A program made the position numbers and the translations under genes. Below are positions 46,524-57,640 of a stretch of 64,000 nucleotides of DNA, in pieces. Each line of letters starts with the position of its first letter. The first letter of the stretch is position 1. The notes beneath the pieces were generated by a model. It was not told where the DNA came from. It searched no databases and saw nothing but the letters and a program-made list of their open reading frames with translations. The stretch comes from Lutjanus erythropterus (Eukaryota > Chordata > Actinopteri > Lutjaniformes > Lutjanidae): NCBI GenBank assembly GCA_020091685.1, contig CM034600.1, positions 4,663,837 to 4,727,836 on the forward strand, given 5' to 3'.

Positions 46524-49500
46524 TTTGTAGAGAGAAAAAAAGAATGAGAAATAGAGTGAATATTAGACTTATGCTCACCAGATGGGCGTGATTAGCACTC
46601 CAAATGAATGCTAATGTTGTTCTGTGTATGCATGATGAGTAAATATGTTAGCCACTGTTTGTGGACACGTTCACCATATAAACTTTCGGAGGTGATAATA
46701 TGTCAGTGTTGTTTCTGCAGCTCTTGCACAGCTAACTTCTTTCAATGTGAAGGATCAGCTTTTAAAGTCTGATCTCCTTCCACTTGTCTCCTTACTCTGT
46801 GAGCTTAGTTCCTCATTTTGGTTGCTTGCAGCTGCGATCGATTGATTACAAATCAAGAGCCTCCACTGTCCGGTACAATTCCCGCAATGCTGCTTAAGCT
46901 GCCTGTCTGTCTCACGTGCTGTTTTACTCTGACTCGAGGAAGAAGAAAGCCGCAAGATTCTTGAACACTTTCATTTTTCTCACCATCAAGTAAAAGTAAA
47001 CTGCTTAAACTGCGTCTGTTTTGAGACTTGAGATGTGCTACCTTTTAAATTTTTGGGATTGTTCTCATTGGATTTTAGGTCCAGCAACCTGCCAGTTTTT
47101 ATTTCCTGACTTGTCGGAGTTTGTGGCAACCTTGCCATGTTTCCAGATCTCAGCATATACTTTCATGAGTAAAGTGTGTTTACAACCAACCCAAATGATG
47201 GCCAAAACTGCTAAATAAAACCCTAATTGTGAACAACCGAAATTATTCCTTAAAAAATAGTCCTGTACTGTTTCATTTGAGAAGATTCCACAGTAGAGTA
47301 TTGTGGGTGTACTGGGCAACTCCCTGTAAGCAAACATGAGGAAGCATTACACAGCATTACTGGTTAAGAAGATTCATGCTCAGTCAGTTCTACCTGGAAT
47401 GACTCCAAAAAAATAACAGATTAGAAAATGGTACGTATTTCCCACAGAACGGAGGATCACCTGCTGACCACACACTCGCACCAAAGCCCTGCGCTTCATT
47501 TCTCGAAAGCTGGCGATGACAAAGAATTTTGGGCCCCCCGCGCTCACACATGCATGCACAACTGATTGTGTGCCAGCCCTGTGGTTAATACAACCTTTCC
47601 ATGGTAATCTGGAGTCACTGAATGCTGTTATCAGCAGCTTAGTGTTATGAGACCCCATTAATGTCAGATTTAAAGCAGTGCCAACATGTTTTTGATCTGT
47701 GCTGATGCTGAAGGCCAGGTGATCTTACCTCTGGGGAATACTGTACAGTAATACTGCTAATCCTCTCCTTGTTGGGATGTAGTGTGTGTGTGGGTGTGTG
47801 TGTGTGGAGGGGGACGGAAGGTATTCTAAATCCATGGGTGTTTTATCAGAGAAGATAAAACGATTTGAGGTTCCTTTATGGCACTACCTTTATGGTCAAT
47901 TATATACTGCTTGTGCAGGAAAGTGGATTAGGCTCTCATTCATTCTGTAATCTGGTCTAACCCTAACCTCCGGGGAATTCACTGGTGTTACTTTAATGAG
48001 GATTAAGGTGTGAGGATAAGAGTGTGTCTGTGTGTATGGTGGCAAAATTTACAAACTAAATGAGGTGTATTTGACCAGTATATTTAAGTGGCCACAGAAT
48101 GGTTCACTTCAATAGAATGTAACCATGTGTTAATGTTCTTAATAACTCGTGCATTTCCTATTAGAACAAGTCAAAGTGTTTGCTATAAGACATTCTACTG
48201 GAAAAAGAAAGGGGGAAAAAAGTGGGATTATGGATAAATTATTTAAAAAATGCACTTGGTTTTTACCTCTATTTGTCCATCGTCATCACCTTACCAATGT
48301 GTAATACACTTCAACACTCTGACAGCACTGTCTGATTGGTTAAAAGTCACATATGATAGCCAATCACCACTGAAGGCTGTGTCGTAGACTGGTAGACAGA
48401 GATCTGCACTGGTGAGCTCAGCAGAGCTGTGTGTAACTGAAGTTAAGACAGCAGATATTGCCAAAGTTTCAGCAGTTTGGCAGTTACACCACTAAAAAAG
48501 CCTGACGTCCTGGTTGTGATTTCACTCAATAGAAACGATGTGACAGCTTTTAAATCAGTCAGCCTTCCTTTTTTTTGTTAGAATCTGCTGTCATCTGCCT
48601 CAGAATAAAACACAACGTGCATCTGTCCTTTCATCTGTCTTTTCAGCTCTGCATTGAGATTCAGGGAATTATTACTCTGAAAATTAACAGTGACAGTAAA
48701 ACTGTGTTTCAGACTATGATGGTTTCATTTAGTCCGTGGATCACACGCGGGCGGAACCGTGGCAGTTGATCCTTACAGACGATGAATAGACGACGATCCG
48801 TTCCACCCCTGGTTTGTTGGTAGCTAGTGTGTAGCACTACTGTGTTTTAAAGGGCCAGTTTGGATTCACTAAGGTCACGCAATAATACAGAAAAACTAAC
48901 TGATTGAGGCAGATTGAGGTAGATGAGCAACTCCCGTGTTCTGTAACGTAAAATTACTATTTTTGCCAGATGAGTCTGGGGGCTTTGGAGAGAGCTATAT
49001 TTGGCATAAATAATGTCAGTTTCCCATAAGAAAAGGTTGTCTGACAGCTGAGTAACGGGGTGAAAATATTCTGAATATAGCATACACATAAACTGATATT
49101 TATTTTATTTAGGTGGCTAAAATACTTTTTTGCTGCTTTCCCTGTCTAAAGCTGTACATTGCTTAGCTTCCCTTTTTCTATGCAAAGCTGTGCGAGAAAA
49201 GTCCATGACAAGTTACAGGTTATCTACCGGGAAACTTGAACCACCCTGAAGCATCTCATCTCATGTTCAGTTTAGTTAGTCGATGGCAGCATAAAGTGCA
49301 ACCACGCTCAATTAATTCAGTGGCACTTGCTGTTTGAAGTAGCACCTATGCCCCTTTTTACAAGGTTGGGACATGATCTCTATTAGGGGAGGTTGTCCGC
49401 CTCCACTGCAGAATATCAAGGGAAACCCTGAAACATATTAACTAGGATACCAGCAATCAAAAACAACAAAAAACTACGACTTACAGCTGTAGGATGTTAC

Positions 49501-49719
49501 ATTGTCACTGTGACCATGATTCAATCCATCCAGGATACTTATAGTCAGTGAATCAGGCTTAATATTGGGTTGTAGCAGATTAATTTTAATTTACAGCTGG
49601 CTGTAGGATTTAATGGCATCTCATGATGAGGTTGCAACCAACTGCCACTCTCCTTACTGTCCCCTTCCAAGCATATAAAGCCTTCGATTCCAACGAAAGG
49701 CCCCGATGTTGGTAGGCTA
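46524..49719. other. Noncoding stretch after the last chchd6 exon
   Basis: No gene supported. A short GT-rich run occurs at 47780-47806. Open frames are short and unsupported. Confidence 0.4.
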
Positions 49720-49890
49720 TAGTAGAAACATAGCGGTGCAAAATAGCACTTTGCATGGAAGAGCAGCTGCGCCCTCTGTAGATATAAAGTGCTCATTTCA
49801 AGGTAACAAAAAGACAACACTTATTATTTTATGTCATGATACACTAATTGAAACATACTTGTGAATATTATATTCCATTTATTCAGATTT
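49720..49890. repeat. Dispersed fish repeat, copy B
   Basis: Contains 'aaacatagcggtgcaaaata', 'gtagatataaagtgctcatt', 'aaggtaacaaaaagacaaca' and 'gaaacatacttgtgaatatt'. It is the diverged partner of the repeat at 30865-31060. Confidence 0.6.
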
Positions 49891-52029
49891 TAGTCTTACA
49901 CTGTGGACCTGTAAAACAAGTGCACAAATTGGGTGAGCATCTGCTGCATCCATTGTAGTTTTGATTAGTGTGTGAATCGTCGTAAATTGATAAAATGCAA
50001 GTCGCAGGGAGTCTGATATAGTGTTAGTAATAGAGAGTCAGAGTCTGGGCATTGAGAGACACTTTGAATCTTTCATGTATTTCAGAACAACAGACAGTGC
50101 CGTGTTTTAACACTTTCAGTTGCCAAAACTATTGTGTAATCTGTAGGAAACTTCTGGTATTATGTATGTTTGAGTGAAGTTTCTTTCGCTGCAGAGCTGT
50201 AGAACAAAGCTACTGTAAAATATGATGTGGATGAATCCCAAGCCGCCCCACCCTCCAACCCCATCCTCCATGGTGCTCTGGCTCCACTGTCTGTGTCAGT
50301 ATGTGCTCTGTATGTGTGCATACATGCCTAAACTGCATGTGTGTGATGTGTTAATCCACAGTTTAATCCTTGGAGTGAAAAGTGGGGTTTGGCTGCCAGC
50401 ACTGCCAGCGACGGTTTGTGGAAAACCACAGAGCATAGGGCTAGTGTGTCACTGTACCATGTGTGTACTGTATGTGTGTGTATGAGAGAGAGAGAGAGAA
50501 AGAGAAACATGAATAGAGCACACAAGGCTACAACCTGTAGCACTCTGAAATGCCAAACTCAATGGAGCATGATAAACCAGCCTCAATAACTTTCCTCTCT
50601 CCCTCTTTTTATTTCTTTCCCTTACTCTCTCTGTTTGCTTTGCTTTCTTTGTCCAGAGCACAAATGTATTATTTTCCCCATACTGTAAAAGTTCACTGCA
50701 CACCAGATCTCTAAAAATAATTTCTTTATTCTTTAATTTGGAGTGAATGTCAGCCTTTGCTTTGCTTATCAGACTGACAGTATTATCACAGGTGTTATAT
50801 ACATAGATAAAATATGTGGTAATCACATGACCAACCAATTATGTAAATTTGCAATCATTAAAATGCAGTATCGGCTACAGAAACAAAAACACACTAGAGA
50901 AAAGGAAATTAATTTTGTATTAAAAAAGACAAGGTTAACCCAACAATTAGCTAAAATGCAAAAAAATAATTGTGCTTTTTAAAATTGTTATTTTGGGTCT
51001 AAGGACAGAGGGTGTTATAGGCTGTACAGGTTTTAAAGCCCATTAAGGCAAATAGACAAATTGTGATTTGTGTGATCAGGCTGTATAGATAAAATTGATT
51101 AGACTTGTGTCCTAAAACAAAATGGAACATGGGTCAGTAGTCACACAGCTGGACAGCTCTAAGTACAGGTGTGAACACACCCAGGAAGCACGCGAGGTCC
51201 GATCACTCAGATCGCGTTCACAGGTGGCTTGCCCTTGGGCTTCAGGTGACCACATTCTTTTAGTAATGTGTGTGTGCAATGTGCCCACATTGAAGGACCG
51301 CCCACTCAGCTGACATCCTCCAAGTACATCATTTGGTTCATTGGTGTTTGGGTGCTCTTACCTTCAGCGAATGCCAGTAACCGTAACATCCTCAGATTTA
51401 GAGTTTAGAGTTGTTGAGGAGAAATTTAAATAACCTTGTGAATCTTCACATGGAATGGCTAAATGGATGTTTTTTTTGCATATAGAGCAAAGAAGTGAGA
51501 TCCAATCACAAGTAGTAACTCAAGGTGCATTTTGAGATATATTATAATGCCAGATGTGAATTCTCTCACTTTGAGTCGGGTCCGAACAAGATCTCACATT
51601 GGCATCATCAAAATATGATATAGTATACAGCTGTAATCTTTGTCAAAGCACCTGAGATAACTTTAAAGGCTTATTTATGCTCCATGTTAGTTACGCATAT
51701 GGATGCAGACGGAGCCTTCTCTCCGTACTCTACGTTCATTTCGTCTGTACTTCTGCATGTTCTCTGAGGGCTTGTGGATATGGTTCGAACAGAACGGTAC
51801 CTCCGGTAGTAGTGGGGGCAGCATAGCCAGTAGTTCAAGTGAGACTTGTGAGACAAGTTTTAAAAGTCCAGTTGTATCATAAATAACGTTCATTGTCAAA
51901 TAGGCAGTGTCAAAAATCCCTGTCCACACATTGTGATGTATTAAATGGTGCACAGACCACCTCCATCTACAACGCTGCGTCTGCTTTTGCATCTTTCTCA
52001 AGAGGTTTGTTATTGAAGCCTCTTCCAGC
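49891..52029. other. Noncoding stretch
   Basis: No gene supported. A GA-rich run at 50482-50500 and an AT-rich segment at 50690-51000 explain the open frames present. Confidence 0.4.
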
Positions 52030-52043
52030 ATCACCAGGTCTGA

Positions 52044-52145
52044 AACTTTTGACTCTTCTTGGGGGCAACTTTTGACTCCTCATCTTCAGGGAAACTTTTG
52101 ACTCTTCTTCTTCAGGTTAACTTTTGACTTTTCTGCGAGGTTGAC
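52044..52145. repeat. Short tandem repeat, about four units of 24-27 bp
   Basis: AACTTTTGACTCTTCTTC and variants recur four times (starts at about 52044, 52068, 52092 and 52119), with a variable ggg/cagg/gagg linker. The last unit decays into 'ggttgactctg'. Confidence 0.8.
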
Positions 52146-52627
52146 TCTGTATTGTTTAAGATCCATACCAATGTAAAGGACGTATGGAAAAAAGTGGGCA
52201 GTGACAGTTATATTTTTCAAAACTAACATATCTGTTTTTGCACATAAAGGGAGCATAAATGGGCCTCAAATCTGTTGGCCATTAGTATTGTACATATGAA
52301 CACTGAAAGTCAAACTGAGATAGAATCTCTCAGTCATTAGCTCTACAACAAACTAAAACAGGATTTCGGCAATAGTTCATTACAGCTACTCAGCTTTATG
52401 ACTGGTGGGGTGAGTCATTTGCGCCCTCTATTGGTCAGCTGCCACAAAAAAAGATGCTTCTTACCAGTGGTCCATGGTAGCACGCCATTCTTGAACTGAC
52501 CTATGTTGAAGCAGTGATTGCCAAGTATGACTAATGAGTGTGGCGAATGCAGAGGCAATTTGCATTTGCTAACTCGACAGGTTCTACCTAGCTGTGGAAT
52601 TACTGATAGAGTGAAAGAGACACGAGG

Positions 52628-52772
52628 ATGGAAGCAGTTGTCTTTTTGGTCCTGATACATTTCGTGTGCCAGAGTGTGAGGGAGACAGCCTCCTCTTCAG
52701 AGTTGAAAGTAATAGAACAGGAGCGAGATGGAGACGGACAAGGCGAGATACCCACGTCAAACCGCTCAGGTC
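52628..52772 (+). other. Unassigned open frame with signal-peptide-like start
   Basis: ATG at 52628 opens MEAVVFLVLIHFVCQSVRE, a short hydrophobic stretch that resembles a secretion signal, followed by an acidic, Ser-rich tail up to CTCAG|gtcagc. A strong acceptor-like sequence (ccttctgtctgttacag) follows only about 45 bp later, which is shorter than a usual intron. I know no matching family. It may be chance. Confidence 0.15.
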
Positions 52773-53435
52773 AGCATCCAAGGCATTTTAACAAGCCCTT
52801 CTGTCTGTTACAGTCGTGGTCGAACTAGCCTTAATAGCCAGCCTTTGTCAGATCCTCCCAGCCTGTGTCAGAGGATACCAGCCAACGGAGATTACTCTGC
52901 GATAAGGCTGGAAACATTGACAAGCTCAGAGTCTGAGTTAAAAAGCAGACCACTTGCTAATTATTGTTGTGCTGTAAGAGAAAGGCCGACCAAAAACATG
53001 GTGTGTGGTTCACTGACCCTGGTAAATTTCATGCCACTGAACATTCAACCGGCAGCTTGAGGAGAACACTTATATAGCAACCTGATTTGGGTGGAAAGGG
53101 GAAAAGTGTTAAAAAAGCTATGCCATTGAGGTCATCAAGGGGACTCAAGCGAAGTTCCACACCAACTCCAGATGAACCCACAACTTTTCCAATGACAAGT
53201 TATGACTATTTGCAGCATTTCCTCAGTCTGACATGGCAAACATGACCAAGCCTCTTTCACAAGATAAAAATATGAGAAAGTCAAGTTACCAAAATGAATA
53301 TTGTTACATAGGGGGCCGTCAGGATACAAACACTGCAGGAATTAGCATTAGTGAATGCAACCAAAGAATATGTCTTGTCATTAGTACTAGGCAACCTGTA
53401 CTCAAATACATTTCAAACTAGGTATACAGAAATAG

Positions 53436-53787
53436 TTTATAACACTTTATTTGAAGGGGGACGTCATTACACTGTCATTACAATGTCATTACACCTGTGA
53501 TAAACATGAAGAAGTCTTTATGAATGAATGACATACTTATGAAGGTCCATTGTCAAAAGTGCCAGTGTCAAAACCAACCACATAAGCTAAGGTTTGTCAG
53601 GTTGTCGTAACAAAGACATCTCAAACAATGTCAATTTGGCATTAAAAATGGCAGAATTGACTGGATGACACTTAATGGCAACAGTCATAAACATTCATAA
53701 AGGCTAATTCTTGTTCATGACAGGTGTTATGACATGGTTATGACAGTGTAATCTTATGCACACCCCTTCAAATAAATTGTTACCAAA
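53436..53787. mobile_element. MITE with AACACTTTATTTGAAGGGG ends
   Basis: Left TTTATAACACTTTATTTGAA and right (reverse complement) TTTGGTAACAATTTATTTGA, both continuing AAGGGG. The ~24-bp inverted repeats bound a 352-bp unit with internal 'gtcattaca' and 'atgacagtgt' motifs. It is a well-known type of fish MITE. A target duplication is not evident. Confidence 0.7.
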
Positions 53788-54239
53788 TAATTTTGCCAGC
53801 TTAATTAACTTATAACTAAACTATGTTAAAAAAAATGCCCCATAAATAAATTAATATACACATAAATATATTTAACAGAAATGTTATATTAAATTTCTAC
53901 TTACATTGAGCATAAATGGGGCTTTTGCTGCAACACACTTCATCACATAGATCAATATTAGGCCCCAGGCCAGTATTCAGTATAACCTCAGCCGCATATT
54001 GTTTTTTTAATGAGAGCATTATAGGACTGCAGGCGACTAAACCACTGACTTTCCTGTCACAAGCCTGCCCCTTTAACCTGTAGGGAGCTCCCCTCCTGCA
54101 GGTTATGTAACAAAATAAATAAATGCTTCCCTCTGCAGTGCATGGAGTATTTTTGCAGTAAGTCTAATGACAACATTGTTCAAGCCTTTAATGACAACTG
54201 GAGAATGGTAACTACTTTATATCAGTAAAGCAATCAAAG

Positions 54240-55443
54240 AGGAAGGTTCTATACAAGGATACAAGGCGATTTATTTGTCATTTAACAACAAGGTTGTAAA
54301 ATGAGATTTAGTTGTATTTCCCTCTTTAAACAATTGGTAAAAGATAAATAATAATATAGAACAAATTAATTAATATGGTGGAGTGCTTTGGTTGAATTGA
54401 GCAGTCTCACAGGGGGAAGAAGCTGCACTTCATGCTGGTGGTACGGCAGCAGATACTTCTGTATCTCCTGTCCATTGGTAACAAAATGAACAGAAGGGTA
54501 CCAGTGATGTTCTGGATGGTTTTAATGACCCGGTGTAGAGGTTTTTTCTGTCCCATGCCAGTTTGTGATTGTGTCCTGTCAGGATGCTTTCAATTACTCC
54601 TCTGTAGAAGCGGACAGGAACATGGCTCATACATTTTGCCGTCTTAGATTCCCTTAAAAAATACAGCTGTTTCTGAGGCTTCTTTATCAGGGTAGAGATT
54701 CACCTGCTCCACCTCAGCCTCACTGATGTAGACATGAGTGTGCGTCTTTGCGTCCTTCCACGTTTTTTCTGACTTTGAGCAGTAGGTTGTTTTCTGTGCA
54801 CCACTCTGCAAGGCTGTTGATTTCCTCCCGACATGAAGTCTCATTGTTTTTTAAAATCCAGCCGATGATAGTCTTCTGCAAACTTCACAATAGAGTTTTC
54901 TTCGTGTCAGGTGTTGCAGTCATGGGTGTACAGCGTGAACAGGAGGGGGCTGAGCACACAGCCTTGGGGGGCTCTGGTGTTGAGCACTAGAGTGGACGAG
55001 GTGAGACTGCCAATCCAAACTGTCTGGTACCTGTTTGTGAGGAAGTCCAATATCCGGTTGCAGAGTGTGGTTCTCAGGCCAGGAGTGTTCAGTTTACCAG
55101 TCAGCTTCATGGGGGAGATTGTGCTGAGCTGAAATCAACAAATATTTTGGTGTAGGTGAGTGAGACTGAGTACAGGGCAGTGGATTTCGCATCCTCTGTG
55201 GCTCTGTTGGTTCTGAGTGCAAGCTGGTGAGGGTCCAGGCTGGCTGGGATACTGTTGCTGTAGATATACAACATGGGGTACACAGGCAAAACAGGGAAGT
55301 GAAGCTGAATGGTGAGTGGTTTCATTAGAAAGATTGTTTTGAAGACGTGATTGTTTGGAAGGGAGGTCAATTGGGCATAGTAGTAGTTTATAGGGGCTCA
55401 CTATTTGATCCAAGGATCCAAGTGTACAAATTATATCAGACAT
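54240..55443 (-). mobile_element. Relic of a non-LTR retrotransposon (CR1/L2/Rex-like), antisense
   Basis: Reading the minus strand, 'FVDFSSA' (about 55140-55160), then LCNRILDFLTNRYQTVWIGS, SSTLVLNTRAPQGCVLSPLL and FTLYTHDC (54907-55110) are reverse-transcriptase motifs. Near 54560-54625 FYRGVIESILTG is the familiar C-terminal segment of the same ORF2 family. An AT-rich 3' UTR with 'acaaataaatcgccttgtat' follows to about 54240. Stops, frame changes and the missing YxDD region show decay. The endonuclease half is absent, so this is a 5'-truncated copy. Confidence 0.75.
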
Positions 55444-57015
55444 ATAACTACTTTTTGATTAGTTTTTAATTACTGTAAACAAACAAGAATTTGTCCAAAA
55501 TATAACATATATATGCAACTGGGTAACCACCTATAAGTATTTTATTTTGTAGGTTTGCTAACTCACAAATGAAATCTTCATATGGCTTGTAAAATCTATA
55601 AACGTCAAGCCTGCAAACAGCATTGATCGCGCCCTTGATTTTATGGAGAGCAATGATGGCATGTTTAATGTTTAAAGGGAATCATTACCCTGGATAGAGT
55701 GAAGATAGAAAAGAAGTATCAATAGGGGCATGTAGCGATGGATGTAGAGATGGATGATGAGATTGATTCCCTTTATAAAGTGATGGATGGCAGCAGTTTG
55801 CAGTCTGATATACAAGTGGCTGGTTGATTAAAAGAACAGTTTGAGGATGAAAAGCATGAAAAAAAAAAACATTTCTATTTCATTTATATACATTTGAAAA
55901 CCAGAAGATAGATTGAGGCATTCATTTTAAATGAGATGGGGTTAATGTATTTAAGATCTGATTTGCAGTAAATGAATATTTCATACATGGCAATGTCAGG
56001 GAACATCATTCTTTACAGTATTTTTATCCCCAATGTGTCAGAATGTGATGGAAAGCAGGCTGTTTACCCCTTTACAACATTTCTAAGCAGCAAAACAACA
56101 TAAACGAACTCTTAGCGGGAACTATTTTAAGGTCATGGAAATGTTTCTACCACTTGTAGAAGCTTTGCATATTCATCAGAGCCACTGTGGAACTCTAAGA
56201 CAAAATATATTCACCAATAGAGCGTTGACAAAGGAGTGGCAAATGTGTGAGGCACTGGGAGAAATGAAGTTCTCTCCCTCCACTCCAGTGTTTTATGAGA
56301 GACAAAGTGAAGTCTGAGTGCTAGTACGTAGAGGACCCTCTCTTCCTGGTTTCGGCTGTGATAGGGATGGAGAGATGGGAGAGGACGAGTGAAGGAGTGT
56401 GGAGATACAAGATAGGGGAGAAGAGGATGTGTGCCCTCAGTCAATTGAAAAGCTGTCAGGGTGCAGGTGCATACAAGCTACAAGCAAGAGATAAGAGGCA
56501 ACTCTGTCTCTCTAGCTGTTTTCCTCTTCACCTCTCCTGCCCTCTTTCTCCCTTGTTATCATCTCTCTTTTTCTCTTTTACTTCACCACTGCACCAGTAT
56601 TAATCAAGCCGGTAATGGTAAAGCAGTCTGTTAAGGAATTCTGACCCTCTGACATGTCAAATGCCATTTCCTGCCTCAGTAGATAAGGATGGACCTGTTT
56701 ACCTCACACTCTCTAGTGCTCCCTACAGAGTGTCGGGGTTTCTTTTGGGAGAGTGAGAATCGTTCTCTCTCTTTACACCAGGGATTAAACATCAAGGACC
56801 TATCCAGTTTTAAGCAAATCACTGGAATGGTGCATTTAAGCTAATGGAAAGACTTATATACATTAATTCACTTTCATGCAGAGTTAAAGTAGAAGTTTTG
56901 ATACCAGTGTCATGTCAGTACACTAAATATGAAGCTACAGCCAGATAAAATACAACCGCTAGCTGTTTCCACCTACTTGCTATTACTGTGATCACTAAAT
57001 ATTATATGTCGGTTT
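55444..57015. other. Noncoding stretch with repeat fragments
   Basis: No gene supported. A repeat piece occurs at about 56780-56960 ('aaggacctatccagttttaa', 'taaatatgaagctacagcca'). Confidence 0.4.
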
Positions 57016-57640
57016 TTGGAAGTTTTACTTACTGCAGCTCCTTACTTGCAGGCCTCCCACCATGTACATTCAAACATCTGCAGATGGTCCAGAACATGGC
57101 GACCCGTCAGCTTGTGTCACCCCACTAATCAAATCGCCCCACTGGCTTCCAGTTGCTGCCTGCATCAAATTCAAAACCCTGACACTCGTCTACAAAACGG
57201 CAACTCAAAACAGCTCCCACCTACGTGAACTCCCTCATTCAGGGCTTCATTCCTTCCCGCTCACTACATCCTGCCAAGGAAAGGCCACCACAACAGGCCA
57301 CCACAACAGGGCCCTAGGTTGCTAGCTAGTGGTGGAAAGCTAGTGCTAGCTAGTGGTGGAAAGAGTTGCCTAACTCTGTTTGATCTGCAGGGTCCCTCTG
57401 CTCTTTAAAAGAAGGCTTAAGACCCGGTTCTTTCATGAACTTGATTGGCTGCAAAAAAAGAACCCTACCCTGCATGTACCCTATGCATTGTCTCTTGCAC
57501 TGCCTAAAGGCACCTATGTCCCATCAGACTTGAACTTTCCTTACACTTGTTCTTTCCCAACTAGATCCTTGCTTGTGCTGTATCAGCCCTCAGATGTACG
57601 TCACTTTGGATAAAAGTGCCTGCTAATTGAAATTGTAAAC
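57016..57640 (+). mobile_element. 3' part of a non-LTR retrotransposon, sense
   Basis: From about 57060 the frame includes SPHWLPVAACIKFKTLTLVYK, typical of the C-terminal region of fish LINE ORF2. FKRRLKTRFFHE follows at about 57405-57440 and the 3' end carries 'cactttggataaaagtgcct' + 'gctaattgaaattgta', a widespread fish LINE tail. Several frame changes and a small inserted duplication ('gctagctagtggtggaaag' twice, 57321-57365) show it is dead. Confidence 0.7.

Noticed and set aside
52800-52850. Searching for the missing CHCH-domain exon around 'ctgtctgttacag'
   Set aside because: No frame after this acceptor gives the paired Cys-x9-Cys pattern of CHCHD6. The exon was not found anywhere from 44552 to 64000.
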